Shown: positions 24,701 through 35,495 of the stretch, piece by piece
Position numbering within the stretch: position 1 is the stretch's first letter
How the letters are laid out: the number at the start of each line of letters is the position of its first letter
From: Delphinus delphis
Lineage: Eukaryota > Chordata > Mammalia > Artiodactyla > Delphinidae
Length of the DNA: 64,000 nucleotides
NCBI RefSeq assembly: GCF_949987515.2
Contig: NC_082700.1
Coordinates: 40,449,380-40,513,379, forward strand
Reading direction: 5' to 3'
The notes under the pieces: generated by a model
Seen by the model: the letters and a program-made list of their open reading frames with translations, nothing else
Databases searched by the model: none
What the model was told of the DNA's origin: nothing
Position numbers and translations under genes: made by a program

Positions 24701-25628
24701 TTTTCTTGTTTATTATGGTAGGATTGCATTGCTATAAACTTCCCTCTTAGAACTGGTTTTGCTGCATCCCATATGATTTGGGTCTTTGTGTTTTCACTGT
24801 CATTTGTTTCTAGATATTTTTCGATTTCCTCTTTGATTTCTTCAGTGATCTCTTAGTCATTAAATAGTGTATTGTTTAGCCTCCATTTGTTTGTATTTTT
24901 TAAAGAGTTTTTCCTGTAATTTATAAGTAGTCTCATAGAGTTGTGGTCACAAAAGATACTTGGTATGACTTCAATTTTCTTAAATTTACCAAGGCTTGAT
25001 TTGTGACACAATATATGATCTATCCTGAAGAATGTTCCAAGAGCACTAGAGAAGAAAGTGTATTCGGTTCTTTTAGGATGGAATGTCCTATAAATATCAA
25101 TTAAGTCCATCTTTTCAAATGTGTCATTTAAAGCTTGTGTTTCCCTATTTATTTTCATTTTGGATGATCTGTCCATTGGTGTAACTGGGTGTTAAAATCC
25201 CCTATTATGATTGCTTTACTATTGATTTCCCCTTTTAGGGCTGTTAGTATTTGCCTTATGTATTGAGGTGCTCCTATGTTGGGTGCATAAATATTTATAA
25301 TTGTTATATCTTCTTCTTGGATCGATCCCTTGATCATTATGTAATGTCCTTCTTTGTCTCTTGTAATACTCTTTGTTTTAAAGTCTATTTTGTTTGATAT
25401 GAGAATTGCTACTCCAGCTTTCTTTTGATTTCCATTTGCATGGAATATCTTTTTCCATCCCTTCACTTTCAGTTTGTATGTGTCCCTAGGTCTGAAGTGG
25501 GTCTCTTGTAGACAGCATATATATGGGTCTTGTTTTTGTATCCATTCAGCCAGTCTGTGCCTTTTGGTTGGAGCATTTAATCCATTTACATCGAAGGTAA
25601 TTACTGATATGTATGTTCCTATTACCAT
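21796..25628 (-). pseudogene. L1 ORF2 (endonuclease / reverse transcriptase), broken
   Basis: ORF2 normally supplies the endonuclease that nicks target DNA and the reverse transcriptase that copies L1 or SINE RNA. The start is the Met of MVIGTYISVITFDVNGLN. The APE-type endonuclease includes the CLQETHF motif and GDFNT at about residue 147, then a frame change near 25160. The SALGTFFRIDHIL and DHNSMR blocks lie in the next frame (25176-24853). RT motifs occur in separate frames at about 24584-23500, including FADDM at 23502-23516. The tail ends HIYGI and a stop at 21796-21798. Several frameshifts and stops divide it, so no functional protein is expected. Confidence 0.9.
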
Positions 25629-25686
25629 TTTCTTAACTGTTTTGGGTTTGTTATTGTAGGTCTTTTCCTTCTCTTGTGTTTCCTGC

Positions 25687-26580
25687 CTAGAGAAGTTCCT
25701 TTAGCACTTGTTGTAAAGCTGGTTTGGTGGTGCTGAATTCTCTTAGCTTTTGTTTGTCTGAAAGGGTTTTAATTCCTCCATGAAATCTGAATGAGATCCT
25801 TGCTGGGTAGAGTAATCTTGGTTGTAGGTTTTTCTCTTTCATCACTATAAATATGTCCTTCCATTCCTTTCTTGCTTGCAGAGTCTCTGTTGAAAGATCA
25901 GCTGTTAACTTTATGGGGATTCCCTTGTGTGTTATTTGTTGTTTTTCCCTTGCTGCTTTTAATATGCTTTCTTTGTATTTAATTTTTGACAGTTTGATTA
26001 ATATGTGTCTTGGTGTGTTTCTCCTTGGATTTATCCTACATAGGACTCTCTGTGCTTCCTGGACTTGATTAACTATTTCCTTTCCCATATTAGGGAAGTT
26101 TTCAACTATAATCTCTTCAAATATTTTCTCAGTCCCTTTCTTTTTCTGTTCTTCTTCTGAGACCTCTATAATTCTAATGTTGGTGCATTTAATGTTGTCC
26201 CAGAGGACTCTGAGACTGTCCGCAATTCTTTTCATTCTTTTTTCTTTATTCTGCTCTGTAGTATTTATTTCCACTATTTTATCTTCCAGGTCACTTATCC
26301 CTTCTTCTGCCTCAGTTATTCTGCTATTGATCTCTTCTAGAGAATTTTTACTTTCATTTATTGTGTTGTTCATGATACTTTGTTTGCTCTTTAGTTCTTC
26401 TAGGTCCTTGTTAAATGTTTCTTGTATTTTCTGCATTCTATTTCCAAGATTTTGGATCATTTTTATTATCATTATTCTAAATTCTTTTTCAAGTAGACTG
26501 CTTATTTTCTCTTCATTTGTTACTTCTGATGGGTTTGTACCTTGCTCCTTCATCTGCTGTGTGTTTCTTTGTCTTCTCAT
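25687..26580 (-). CDS. L1 ORF1 protein, open reading frame intact
   Basis: A 297-codon frame with no stop, encoding an L1 ORF1 protein: the RNA-binding, trimer-forming nucleic-acid chaperone that coats L1 RNA in cytoplasmic particles. Residues about 40-110 are rich in charged residues with heptad-like spacing (KIQETFNKDLEELKSKQ, then EEINSRITEAEEGISDLEDK), as in the coiled-coil trimer stalk. Residues about 120-215 form the RRM region, with LRVLWDNIKCTNIRII and RRNTPRHILIKL. The C-terminal domain follows, with LYPARISFRF and SDKQKLREF. Human ORF1p is about 338 residues, so this is slightly short, as is normal for the copies in this window. The usual IGVPE motif reads IEVSEEE here. The start is the first Met of the conserved MRRQRNTQQMKEQ leader. 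No host role is implied. Confidence 0.8.
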   Translation of the reverse strand: MRRQRNTQQMKEQGTNPSEVTNEEKISSLLEKEFRIMIIKMIQNLGNRMQKIQETFNKDLEELKSKQSIMNNTINESKNSLEEINSRITEAEEGISDLEDKIVEINTTEQNKEKRMKRIADSLRVLWDNIKCTNIRIIEVSEEEQKKKGTEKIFEEIIVENFPNMGKEIVNQVQEAQRVLCRINPRRNTPRHILIKLSKIKYKESILKAAREKQQITHKGIPIKLTADLSTETLQARKEWKDIFIVMKEKNLQPRLLYPARISFRFHGGIKTLSDKQKLREFSTTKPALQQVLKELL

Positions 26581-27079
26581 TTTGCTTAACTTACTGTGTT
26601 TGGGGTTTCCTTTTCACAGTCTGCAGGTTCGTAGATACCATTGTTTTTGATGTCTTCCCCTAGTGTCTAAGGTTGGTTCAGTAAGTTGTGTAGACTTCCT
26701 GGTGGATGGGACTAGTGCCTGTGTTCTGGTGGATGAGGCTGGATCTTGTCTTTCTGGTGAACATGTCGATGTCTAGTGGTGTGTTTTGGGGTGTCTGTGA
26801 CCTTATTATGATTTTAGGCAGCCTCTCTGTTAATGGGTTGGGTTGTGTTCCTGTCTTGCCAGTTGTTTGGCATAGGGTGTCCTGCACTGTAGGTTGCTGG
26901 TCGTTGAGTGGAGCTGGGTCTTGGCATTGAGATGGAGATCTCTGGGAGATTTTTGCCATTAGATATTATGTGGAGCTGGGCAGTCTCTGGTGGACTGATA
27001 TTGTGAACTTGGCTCTCCCACTGCAGAGGCGCAGCCCTGCCACCTGGCTGGAGCATCAAGCCTGTCATCCACACGGCTC

Positions 27080-27440
27080 AGAATAAAAGGGAGATAAAAT
27101 GAAATAAAGAGAGAAAAATTAAAATAAAATGAAATAAAAAAGTTATTAAAATAAAAAACAAAAAATAATTGTTAAAACACTTTTTAAGTAATTAAATAAA
27201 AAGAAAGAAAGAAGAATAAAACCAAACCAAAAAACGAATCCACCAATGGTAACAAGTGCTGAAAACTATACTAAAATAACAAAAAACAAACAAAAAAAAA
27301 CAGACAGGAAGAACTCAGGACAAATGGTAAAAGCAAGGTTATACAGACAATATCACACACAGAAGCACACACATACACACTCATAAAAAGAGAAAAAGGG
27401 GGAAAATATATATTTATATATATATATTGGTGCTCCCAAA
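27080..27440. repeat. A-rich / purine-rich inner L1 5' UTR block with short (AT)n
   Basis: Plus-strand bases are mostly A with G and T: AAAT, AAAG and AAAAC units, then a CA-rich piece near 27355-27385 and a short (TA) run near 27408-27429. The same block occurs twice in tandem in the L1 at 54.4-55.2 kb. Here it is single. Confidence 0.7.
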
Positions 27441-28642
27441 GTCCACTGTCTCAATTTTGGATGATTTGTTGCCTATTCAGGTATTCCACAGATGCAGGGT
27501 ACATCAAGTTGAAGGTGAAAATTTAATCTGCTGCTCCTAAGGCTGCGGGGAGAGATTTCCCTTTCTCTTCTTTTTTTGCACAGCTCCTGGGATTCAGCTT
27601 TGGATTTGGCCCTGCCTCTGCATGTAGGTGGCCTGAGGACATCTGTTCTTCACTCAGACAGGACGGGGTTAAAGGAGCAGCTGATTAGGGGGCTCTAGCT
27701 CACTCAGGTCGGGGGGAGAGAGGGATACAGAGTATGGGGCGAGCCTGTGGTGGCAGAGGCTGGCGTGACGTTGCACCAGCCTGAGGTGTGCCATGTGTTC
27801 TCCTGAGGAAATTGTCCCTGGATCACGGGACCCTGTCAGTGGTGGGCTGCACAGGCTCCCAGGAGGGGAGGTGTGGATAGTGACCTGTGCTTGCACACAG
27901 GCTTCTTGGTGGCTGCAACAGCAGCCTTAGAGTCTCATGCCTATCTCTGGGGTCTGTGCTGATAGCCATGGCTCGCGGCCATCTCTGGATCTCCTTTAAG
28001 CAGCGCTCTTAAACCCCTCTCCTCACACACCAGGAAACAAAGAGGCAAGAAGTCTCTTGCCTCTTTGGCAGTTCCAGACCCTTTCCCAGACTCCCTCCCG
28101 GCTAGCCATGGCACACTACCCCCCTTCAGGCTGTGTTCACACAGCCAACCCCAGTCCTCACCCTGGGATCTGACAGAAGCAGGAGCCTCAGCTCCCAGCC
28201 CCCACCCGTCCTCACAGGTGAGTAGACAAGCCTCTCGAGCTGGTGGGTGCTGGTCGGCACCGATCATCTGTGCAGGAATCTCCACTTTATCCTCTGCACC
28301 CCTGTTGCTGCACTCTCCTCCATGGCTCTGAAGTTTCTCCCCTCCCCCACCCTCAGTCTCCACCCACGAAGGGGCTTCCTAGTGTGTGGAAACCTTTCCT
28401 CCTTCACAGCTCCTTCCCACTGGTGCAGGTCCCGTCCCTATTATTTTGTCTGTGTTTTTTTTTCTTTTGCCCTACCCAGGTACATGGGGATTTTCTTGCC
28501 GTTTGGGTGGTCTGAGGTCTTCTGCCAGCGTTGAGTAGATGTTCTGTAGGAGCAGTTTCACATGTAGATGTATTTCTGATGTATTTGTGGGGAGGAAGTT
28601 GATCTCCACGTCTTACTCTTCCACCATCTTGAAGCTCCTCTC

Positions 28643-29089
28643 CACTTTGTCTTCTAATGTCACATTTCCTGGATTCAATATTCCCTATTCATTGCCAGAG
28701 CCATCATGCCAACCCTCTCTTTGGCCAAGTACCAGTAAATAAACAGTGTATAAATAAATCTTCATTAATGATCCTTTCTTATGTTAAAAATATTGCATAG
28801 GAACAACTCATTCCTAATTACTGCAATTTACATCTATAGGGACATAAAATGGACAACTTTGTTAACAGGAACCAAAAGGAACTGATGTATTCTTTCCCTT
28901 CTAGCAATGATCATCTTCAAGGAAACAAATTATTATGGTTGATGTATAAGGTGGCTCTTTCAGCAGTTAATAGCTATGAGTATTAACGAAGTTTGTCTGC
29001 ATTGTTCCCATACATTACTATAACAGAAAAATAAAATAAGACAGCCAAACTAAATGTGAGACAAGGGATATGTAGGAGTAAAATAACTT
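28643..29089. other. Unassigned DNA
   Basis: No gene or repeat family recognised. Confidence 0.4.
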
Positions 29090-29315
29090 TTATTCAGCAC
29101 TTAACTATGTGACAGACACTGTCTTTAAGCATATTATATATGTAATTTACTGAATCCTTCAGACAGCCTAGAGTGTTAAGTATGTTATATATTTTCCCTT
29201 TTAGAAAAAGGAGACCTTGAGGTGTTAGGGGATGTGGCAAATGGAACCCAGCTTCTAAGTGGCAGAACTTGAAGCCAAAGCTACGACCTATGACTCCAAA
29301 TTCTAAGCTTGATCA
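29090..29315 (-). mobile_element. MIR SINE, nearly full length, antisense
   Basis: The reverse-complement MIR order is clear on the plus strand: ttattcagcacttaactatg at the left, the central tgaatccttcagacagcct block, ttcccttttagaaaaaggag, and ggcagaacttgaagccaaag at the right. It is well aligned but diverged. Confidence 0.8.
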
Positions 29316-30369
29316 TGGTTCTAGTCAGTTATGAGCAGGTAACTGTTTAACAAACTTCTCAAGGAGTAAATGGAGGAACGATGATTTCTAGAATTTCCTA
29401 ATTATTGTGTAAATACCTCTACCATGGTCGATTTTAAGCTACCACCAACATCATATGATATTGGAAGGAGGTGCACAATTAGCTCTGGAGAGTCAGTGCA
29501 TGTGGGATTTATAACACCAGTGCAACTTATGGTAATTTAATCCTTTTGGAAGTTCATCAACTGGATAGAATACACAACTACCATGAACTCTCTTTTTAAA
29601 AGGGTTATAACTTATAATTACAACAGTCCATCAGAACTGAATTTATTAATTTCTAAATTTAACAGTGTAAATTATTTTTAAAATATTTGAAATTAAGCAG
29701 TGTTTAAAATGAATTTTTCATGCAAGTCTGGTGGCAATATTTAATAAAGTCTTCATACTTTATTAATTCAGTGAAAATTGCCCTTATGTTTGAACCTGGA
29801 CTAACATTTTAGGCTGAAAGTAAATTGTGGAGTTCACATTCTTTAGCAATCCACTTTGGAACTTACTAAACTGTCTGTACCATTCTACTTACATGTTTGA
29901 GAGTTATGCACTTTATTGATGATAATTTAAATAAGATAAACCTAAAACATTCTCAACTTATGGTAATTATATCCATATTACAAAGCAAAAAATTCTAGGG
30001 AATGTTTGAGTTATAAGTAAATATCACAGTGTATTGACTATTAGATATAATTACATACTAATTATAATATTTTTTTTTAAAAAAGTGTTTCATTATCAAA
30101 CTGTTATTTTATCTGGAATAGATAAATGAAATGAATAATATCTTTTGGTCAGTTGTGGTAGAAAGGTATCTTTGAGAAACTATAACTCTAAACTTTGTAT
30201 AATGTATACACATCTCAATAACAACATATTATCTGATGTTTTATCAGATAATATGCCTTACATCCCCAGACACATTACTGAAGTCATTATATTTTAAGAA
30301 TATGTATGGAATCTTCCAAAAATTCCATGTATTTGGCAACACATTTAATCTTTTCCAAAATGGAATCAC
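29316..30369. other. Unassigned AT-rich DNA with one perfect hairpin
   Basis: No gene or repeat family was recognised. Bases 30225-30255 form a perfect 13-bp stem with a 5-base loop (catattatctgat, then atcagataatatg). Confidence 0.45.
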
Positions 30370-30690
30370 TGTATACACTAGAAACTTGATATCATGACTT
30401 AATAATACATTATGGAGAAACTGTTACATGAGCCCTTTGGGGTCCTCTATTTAATATATGGACTACAAATCATTTAATCAGTTCCCCACTGACATAAATT
30501 TAGGTCATTTGTTGGGTTTTATTATTGCAAACAAAGTTGTCCAGTTGAATCTTATACATATACCTTTTTATAAGTTTGTTCAGATGATAAATTCTTATCA
30601 GTGAATTACAGGGCCATAGGGCCTGACTATTTACCTTTTGATATATATTATGGAATTATTCATCAAAATATTTACATCAATTACACCAGT
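30370..30690 (-). mobile_element. Old L1M-like fragment, antisense
   Basis: Diverged plus-strand wording such as aaatttaggtcatttgttgg, tattattgcaaacaaagttg and gtgaattacagggccatagg follows the order of the antisense tail of old L1 elements. Family and edges are uncertain. Confidence 0.5.
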
Positions 30691-30890
30691 CTGATTCTAG
30701 AGACATGATTTCTAGATTCTGACCCAGGTTCTACCCGTTACTAATTGCAAAACCTGGACCATGGTTTCCACTGCAAAATGGGGTAATAATTGAAAAAGCA
30801 CTATGGATTATGGTGAGCATTAAGTTTTTTTTTAAAAAAAAGTGTCGTATAGTACCTAACACATGATAGGTGTTATTATAGTAAAAATTA
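30691..30890 (+). mobile_element. MIR SINE, sense
   Basis: The MIR order is visible: gattctgacccaggttctac, then ccactgcaaaatggggtaat, then gagcattaag. After an A/T run at 30827-30842 comes a 3' segment with tagtacctaacacatgatag. Confidence 0.75.
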
Positions 30891-31269
30891 CTGGGATGTT
30901 ATATCAGATTTATTTCTTACTGTGCTTTCTCCAAAAAATCTTAAAAATCATTGCTCTAGTACATGTTTATTCCTGTATATGATAAAGTATAATGAAGCTG
31001 ATGTTACTGCTACCAAGAACAATTACAAATGCTTGACAAAGTACAAAATTATGTTTGGAGAAATTTAAAAGTTTTTCAGGAAATTTCATGGTCAAGATGA
31101 GCCTAAAGAGATGATTAAATGTTATGTGATTTCTTGAATAAGATATAGGAACATAAAAAATATATATTAGGTAAAAACTAAGAAATAAATTATAAATTTT
31201 AGTTAATAATGGTAATAATGTTCACTAATTGTTACAAATGTACTATAATAATTTAGGATATTAATCATG
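30891..31269. other. Unassigned AT-rich DNA
   Basis: No gene or repeat family recognised. Confidence 0.45.
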
Positions 31270-32225
31270 GGGAAAATGATCTGAAACTGTAAAACTTCTA
31301 AAAGAAACCATAGAGGAAAGGCTCACTGACATTTTTCTTGGCAATGATCTTCTCTTTTTGATATGACACCAAAAGCACAAGCAAGAAAGGCAAAATAAAA
31401 TAAGTGGGATTCCATCAAACTAAAAATCTTCTGTACAGCAAAAGAAGCAATTAAAAAAAAAAATGAAAGGCAACCTATGGAATGGGAGAAAATATTTGCA
31501 AACCATCTATCTTATAAGATGTTAATATCCAAAACATATAAAGAACTCATACACCTAAATAACAAATAAAGACATCTGATTAAAACATAGGCAGAGGAAC
31601 TGAAAAGACATTTTTCTAAAGATGATATCTAAATGACCAAAAAATACATGAAAAGATGCTCAAAATCACTAATCATTAGGGAAATACAAAGCTAAACCAT
31701 GAGATATCACCTCATATTTATTAGAGTGGCTATTACCATAAAGATGAGATAACTAGTGTTGTGAAGGATGTGAAGAAAAGGGAACATTTGTGTACTGTTT
31801 GTGGGAATGTAAATTGGTGCAGCCACTATGGAAAACAGTAAGGAGATTCCTCAAAAAATTAAAATTAGAACTACCATATGATCCAGAAATCTCTTTCCTG
31901 GGTATATATCCAAAGGAAATGAAAAGATACCTGCACAACTATGCTTATTGTAGCATTATTCACAATAGCCAAGATATGGAAAAAACCTAAGTGCCCACCA
32001 ATAGGTAAATGGATAAAGAAGATGTGGCATATATATACAGTGGAAAGCTATTTATCCATGAAAAAGGACAAAATCCTGCCATTTTCAATAACAGTGATGG
32101 AACTTGAGTAAATTATGCTAAGTGAGATAATCCAAAAAAGAAATTATCTCAAATAGAGATAAGACAAGTACTATATGGTATCACATATATGTGTAATAAA
32201 AAAAAAAAGAAAAAAGAAGCAAGCC
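31270..32225 (+). mobile_element. L1 ORF2 C-terminal fragment and 3' end, sense
   Basis: The plus strand carries the last third of L1 ORF2, interrupted by stops. A readable piece at 31790-31990 translates with [20 protein letters not shown] and [20 protein letters not shown], the conserved L1 C-terminal region. The element ends in an A-rich stretch near 32199-32219. It is older and more diverged than the L1s at 21.4 and 49.3 kb. Confidence 0.85.
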
Positions 32226-32235
32226 CATAGAAACA

Positions 32236-32288
32236 CATTGGTTCCAGATGGCATAGATTCAAGATAGGTGAGGGCTGTACAGCTCACC
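32236..32288 (+). repeat. 53-bp copy of downstream LTR sequence (filler)
   Basis: This segment is nearly identical to 33908-33960 inside the MLT1-type LTR, with two visible differences. Only this slice of the LTR is present, between an L1 end and a long (AT)n tract. The shared core includes aagataggtgagggctgtac. Confidence 0.85.
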
Positions 32289-32291
32289 TTT

Positions 32292-32365
<74 letters not shown>

Positions 32366-32381
32366 ATATATATATATATTT

Positions 32382-32421
<40 letters not shown>
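32289..32421. repeat. Long (AT)n tract
   Basis: About 133 bp of almost pure AT dinucleotides, broken by a few GT, AC and TTTT interruptions. It is self-complementary throughout, so it can fold into long hairpins or cruciforms and is probably unstable in length. The 121-codon Tyr/Ile-rich frame crossing it is an artefact. Confidence 0.95.
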
Positions 32422-32423
32422 AA

Positions 32424-32775
32424 AGTTCTGATGAACCTAGGGGCAGGACAGGAATAAAGACACAGACGTAGAGAATAGACTTGAGGACATGGGGAGGGGA
32501 AAGGGTAAGCTGGGACGAAGTGAGAGAGTAGCATTGACATATATATACTACCAAATGTAAAAAAGATAACTAGTAGGAAGGAGCCACATAGCACAGGGAG
32601 ATCTGCTCCGTGCTTTGTGTCCACCTAGAAGGGTGGGATAGGGAGGGTGGGAGGGAGACACAAGAGGGAGGGGATGTAGGGATATATGTATATGTATAGT
32701 TGATTCACTTTGCTATACAGCAGAAACTAGCACACCATTGTAAAGCAATTGTACTCCAATAAAGAGGTAAAAAAA
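32424..32775 (+). mobile_element. 5'-truncated L1 3' UTR, sense
   Basis: About 350 bp of artiodactyl-type L1 3' UTR, from ttctgatgaacctaggggca through gtgggagggagacacaag. It ends at the polyadenylation signal in ctccaataaagaggt (32755-32769) and a short A tail. It is the reverse complement of the 3' UTRs at 21.4-21.8 and 60.4-60.7 kb. Confidence 0.9.
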
Positions 32776-32874
32776 AATAAAAATAAATTAAAAAGAAAGG
32801 AAGGAAATAAAGGGAGGGAGGGAGGAAGAAAAAGAAAAAGAAGGAAGGGAGAGAGGGAGGGAGGAAAGAAAAGC
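32776..32874. repeat. Purine-rich (GGAA/GGGA)n tract
   Basis: Plus strand almost entirely A and G, in GGAA, GAGG and AAAAAG units, immediately after an L1 tail. It probably grew from that tail. The Lys/Arg-rich frame over it is not a gene. Confidence 0.85.
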
Positions 32875-33275
32875 TACACCTATGCATACTATAGTAAAGC
32901 TGCTGAAGGCAAAAAATCTGAAACCAGTCAGGAAGAAAAGCATACATTATCTTCAACGGAATAATAATAAGACTTAAAACCAACATTTCAAATGGTCTAG
33001 AAAAACTAGAACTTAATAGAATGACTTACTTAAATAACTACTTAAAGGTATGAAAAAAAAACTTATAACATAGAATTCTCTACCCAATAAAAATAGTTAT
33101 GAAAAATGAAGTTGAAATTAAAACATTTGCAAAATAAAATAAAACAGATATTTATCAACTATATTAGAAATATTAAAGAGAGAGTTTTTCAGGCAAAAGG
33201 AAAGAGACCCCAGGTGGAATCACAGAAAGACATGAGGCTGGAAGAGCAATGGAAATGGGAATTGAGATTCTATAA
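32875..33275 (+). mobile_element. Old L1M ORF1 3' fragment, sense
   Basis: Plus-strand wording such as ctatgcatactatagtaaag, acattatcttcaacggaata, agaattctctacccaataaa and tttttcaggcaaaaggaaag follows the 3' part of ORF1 in old L1M elements. Stops and deletions are frequent. It is oddly placed downstream of ORF2-derived pieces, so it is a separate insertion or a rearranged fragment. Confidence 0.65.
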
Positions 33276-33452
33276 AGTCTTTTTTTTTCTATTATGATGA
33301 TATGCATCCCACCTTTACATCACTTACTTGACTAATTTTCTATCTGGCCCTCAGAATTATAACTTCTAACACAGAAGCTGTCCATTTTCTCTTTCTCCCC
33401 CCAATAATTTATGTAACCATTTGGCAATCTTTTCTTATAATTTATATGTTGA
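33276..33452. other. Short unassigned spacer
   Basis: No gene or repeat family recognised. Confidence 0.4.
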
Positions 33453-33665
33453 TTTTTTTTTTTTTTTTTTTTTGCGGTACGCGGGCCTCTCACTCTTGTG
33501 GCCTCTCACGTTGCAAAGCACAGGCTCCGGGCATGCAGGCTCAGCAGCCATGGCTCACGGGTCCAGCTGCTCCGCGGCATGTGGGATCTTCCTGGACCGG
33601 GGCACAAACCCGTGTCCCCTGCATCAGCAGGCGGACTCTCAACCACTGCGCCACCAGGGAAGCCC
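33453..33665 (-). mobile_element. CHR-type SINE, antisense
   Basis: The T run at 33453-33472 is the reversed A tail. The body follows, reaching the 5' end as gcgccaccagggaagccc at 33648-33665. Imperfect direct repeats flank it (tatgttgatttt near 33444 and tatgttaatgtt at 33666-33677). Open frames of 74-93 codons here are SINE translation. Confidence 0.95.
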
Positions 33666-33734
33666 TATGTTAATGTTCTTTATCACACTTTCCCTCATTT
33701 AGCTCCATGGTATGGCAGTTAAAGTTAACCAAAT

Positions 33735-34060
33735 ACCCATGTGTTTCTCTCCATTTATCAGACATTCTTGGAATGAGATTGAGATCACATGACTATATTG
33801 GTTAATGAACTATGAGCCTAATTATATGTTCAAACTTCTGGTCAGAGGTCATTAATAGTTTATTTGCCTCTGCTATGCCTCTTCTCAGGGCATCCCTCTT
33901 GAAGGGCATTTGTTCCAGATGGCATAGGTTCAAGATAGGTGAGGGCTGTACAGCTCACCTCAGGATTGACTTGGCTGAGAAATAAATTTTTAGTATATTA
34001 AGCTATTATGATTTTTAGTTTGTTAATAACAACAGCATGCCCTAACTTAAACTGATAGGT
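33735..34060 (+). mobile_element. MLT1-type MaLR solitary LTR, sense
   Basis: The order matches old mammalian MaLR LTRs. It shows gaatgagattgagatcacat near the left, tgttccagatggcatagg in the middle, then gagaaataaatttttagtat with the AATAAA signal, and the 3' end near aacaacagcatgccctaac. No gag or pol sequence adjoins it, so it is a solo LTR of a long-extinct endogenous retroviral-like element. Bases 33908-33960 are the source-like match of the filler at 32236-32288. Confidence 0.65.
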
Positions 34061-35164
34061 ATGTATGTATGATCTCTGTCTCCATCTCTGTCTCTGTTTC
34101 CCTCTGAAACTTCATTTCAAATGTACAAATAATGGAACACCTTCTGAACATAGAGAAGTTTTCCTCAAATCAGCAAGATATATTATTCCTATATTCTATA
34201 AATTTTGAAGTAAAAATAGCTATTTACAAACTGAAGAATGATTAGCAATCATCCCAAGATTTTGAGATATAGTTCTGCTCTTAAGGTTTATTGTATGTTA
34301 ACACATTTTTTAACTGCAATCGTTTTATATTATGGTAAGAATAGAAAGAATTTTATGTTATGGTAAGAATAGAAAAGAATTCTATTACACAATGTTGAAA
34401 GTCCATACCGCAACAGAACAAGCGTAGTTTATCTATTGTGAGGTGATGAGGTGATAACATTTTAGTGCTATTATTATGTAAATAATTTTGTAATTTATAT
34501 AAAATAAATGAAATACAAATAGAGACCATATTCAAACTCCACATAGTTTAAGAGGTATGGCTATAAAGTAATGACATTGATTTTACATATTGTTACGGAA
34601 GCAGAGTTAATTATACTTATGAATTACCTACCTATCTACCTATCCATCCATCTATGTATATATATCTAACTATAGATATGTTAATTGTATTAATTAATAA
34701 TTAATCATATTAATTAATAAATTTAAAATGATTAGAATTAATTTATTTTATTGATTAATAATTAAATTTATTGATCAATAAAATACAAAAGTTTATGTAC
34801 TACAAGGCATGATTACAACTTATTGAAGACATAGTAATTTTAACAAGTGTAAAAATAGTAAACATGTAGAGTACCAAAGACGTTGAATCCTGCAACAACA
34901 AATAGTCCCATAGCTCTCTATTATTTAATAAAAGGGCAATGAGTAAATGATGGTAAAATAGTGTCTCTGTAAAATGTCACACAGCATGCATAAGCTGCAA
35001 GGTCATCATTGCTAGAGAGTTTAAAGAACATTGATTTAGAATTCTTTATTTTCCCAATGATGTGTTAAGTGTTCTGTGGATACTGAAGGTGCTAAACACA
35101 AAAGAAAAAATGTAGTCTCTATAATTTAAAAACATGTTGAGTACAATAGGCAGAAAAATATTAT
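34061..35164. other. Unassigned AT-rich DNA with short repeats
   Basis: An imperfect tandem pair of about 28 bp containing atggtaagaatagaaa lies at about 34328-34382. A CTAC/CATC-type tetranucleotide patch lies at about 34626-34665, and a TAAT/ATTA-rich stretch at about 34680-34790. No gene was recognised. Confidence 0.5.
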
Positions 35165-35425
35165 AGCTTTTATTTTTTTATTAAAAAATTTTCTTTGCAT
35201 TTTATTTTATTATTTTTTATATAGCAGGTTCTTATTATCTATTTTATACATATTAGTGTATATATGTCAATCCCTATCTCCCAATTCATCCCACCACCCC
35301 CTCCCCCAGCTTTCCTCCCTTGGTGTCCATACGTTTGTTCTCTACATCTGTGTCTCTATTTCTGCCTTACAAACTGGTTCATCTGTACCATTTTCTTAGA
35401 TTCCACATATGTATAGTTTTATTTT
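35165..35425 (-). mobile_element. 5'-truncated L1 3' UTR of a second type, antisense
   Basis: The plus strand reads as the reverse complement of another artiodactyl L1 3' UTR, with tatagcaggttcttattatc, tgtatatatgtcaatcccta and cccttggtgtccatacgttt. This 3' UTR type differs from that at 21.4, 32.4 and 60.4 kb, so at least two L1 lineages are represented. Confidence 0.8.
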
Positions 35426-35495
35426 ATAAACTATACATATATTTATATATATGCTTATATATATGCTTATAAGCATTTATATATATGCTTATAAA
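35426..35495. repeat. AT-rich minisatellite (tatatatatgcttata units)
   Basis: Three imperfect copies of a 16-18 bp AT-rich unit containing tatatgcttata, partly palindromic. Confidence 0.75.

Larger units (their letters stand above)
21409..28642 (-). mobile_element. Near full-length L1 retrotransposon, antisense
   Basis: On the minus strand, in order, are a 5' UTR of about 2 kb (28642 down to 26581), ORF1, ORF2, a 3' UTR and a tail visible as a T run at 21409-21422. All regions of an autonomous L1 are present without large deletion. The 5' UTR has a GC-rich outer part (about 27540-28640) and an A/purine-rich inner part (about 27080-27430) with short (AT)n. ttgtcttc occurs just outside both ends (21396-21403 and 28647-28654) and may be an eroded target-site duplication. 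ORF1 is open but ORF2 is broken, so the copy cannot move by itself. Confidence 0.95.

Noticed and set aside
26177..26650. 157-codon plus-strand frame opposite L1 ORF1
   Set aside because: It is the complementary-strand shadow of the intact L1 ORF1, with hydrophobic composition that follows from reading A-rich coding DNA backwards.
32259..32624. 121-codon Tyr/Ile-rich frame
   Set aside because: It is the (AT)n tract and L1 3' UTR read in one frame.
33735..34060. Intact endogenous retrovirus at the LTR
   Set aside because: Only an old solo LTR is present; no gag, pol or env sequence adjoins it.
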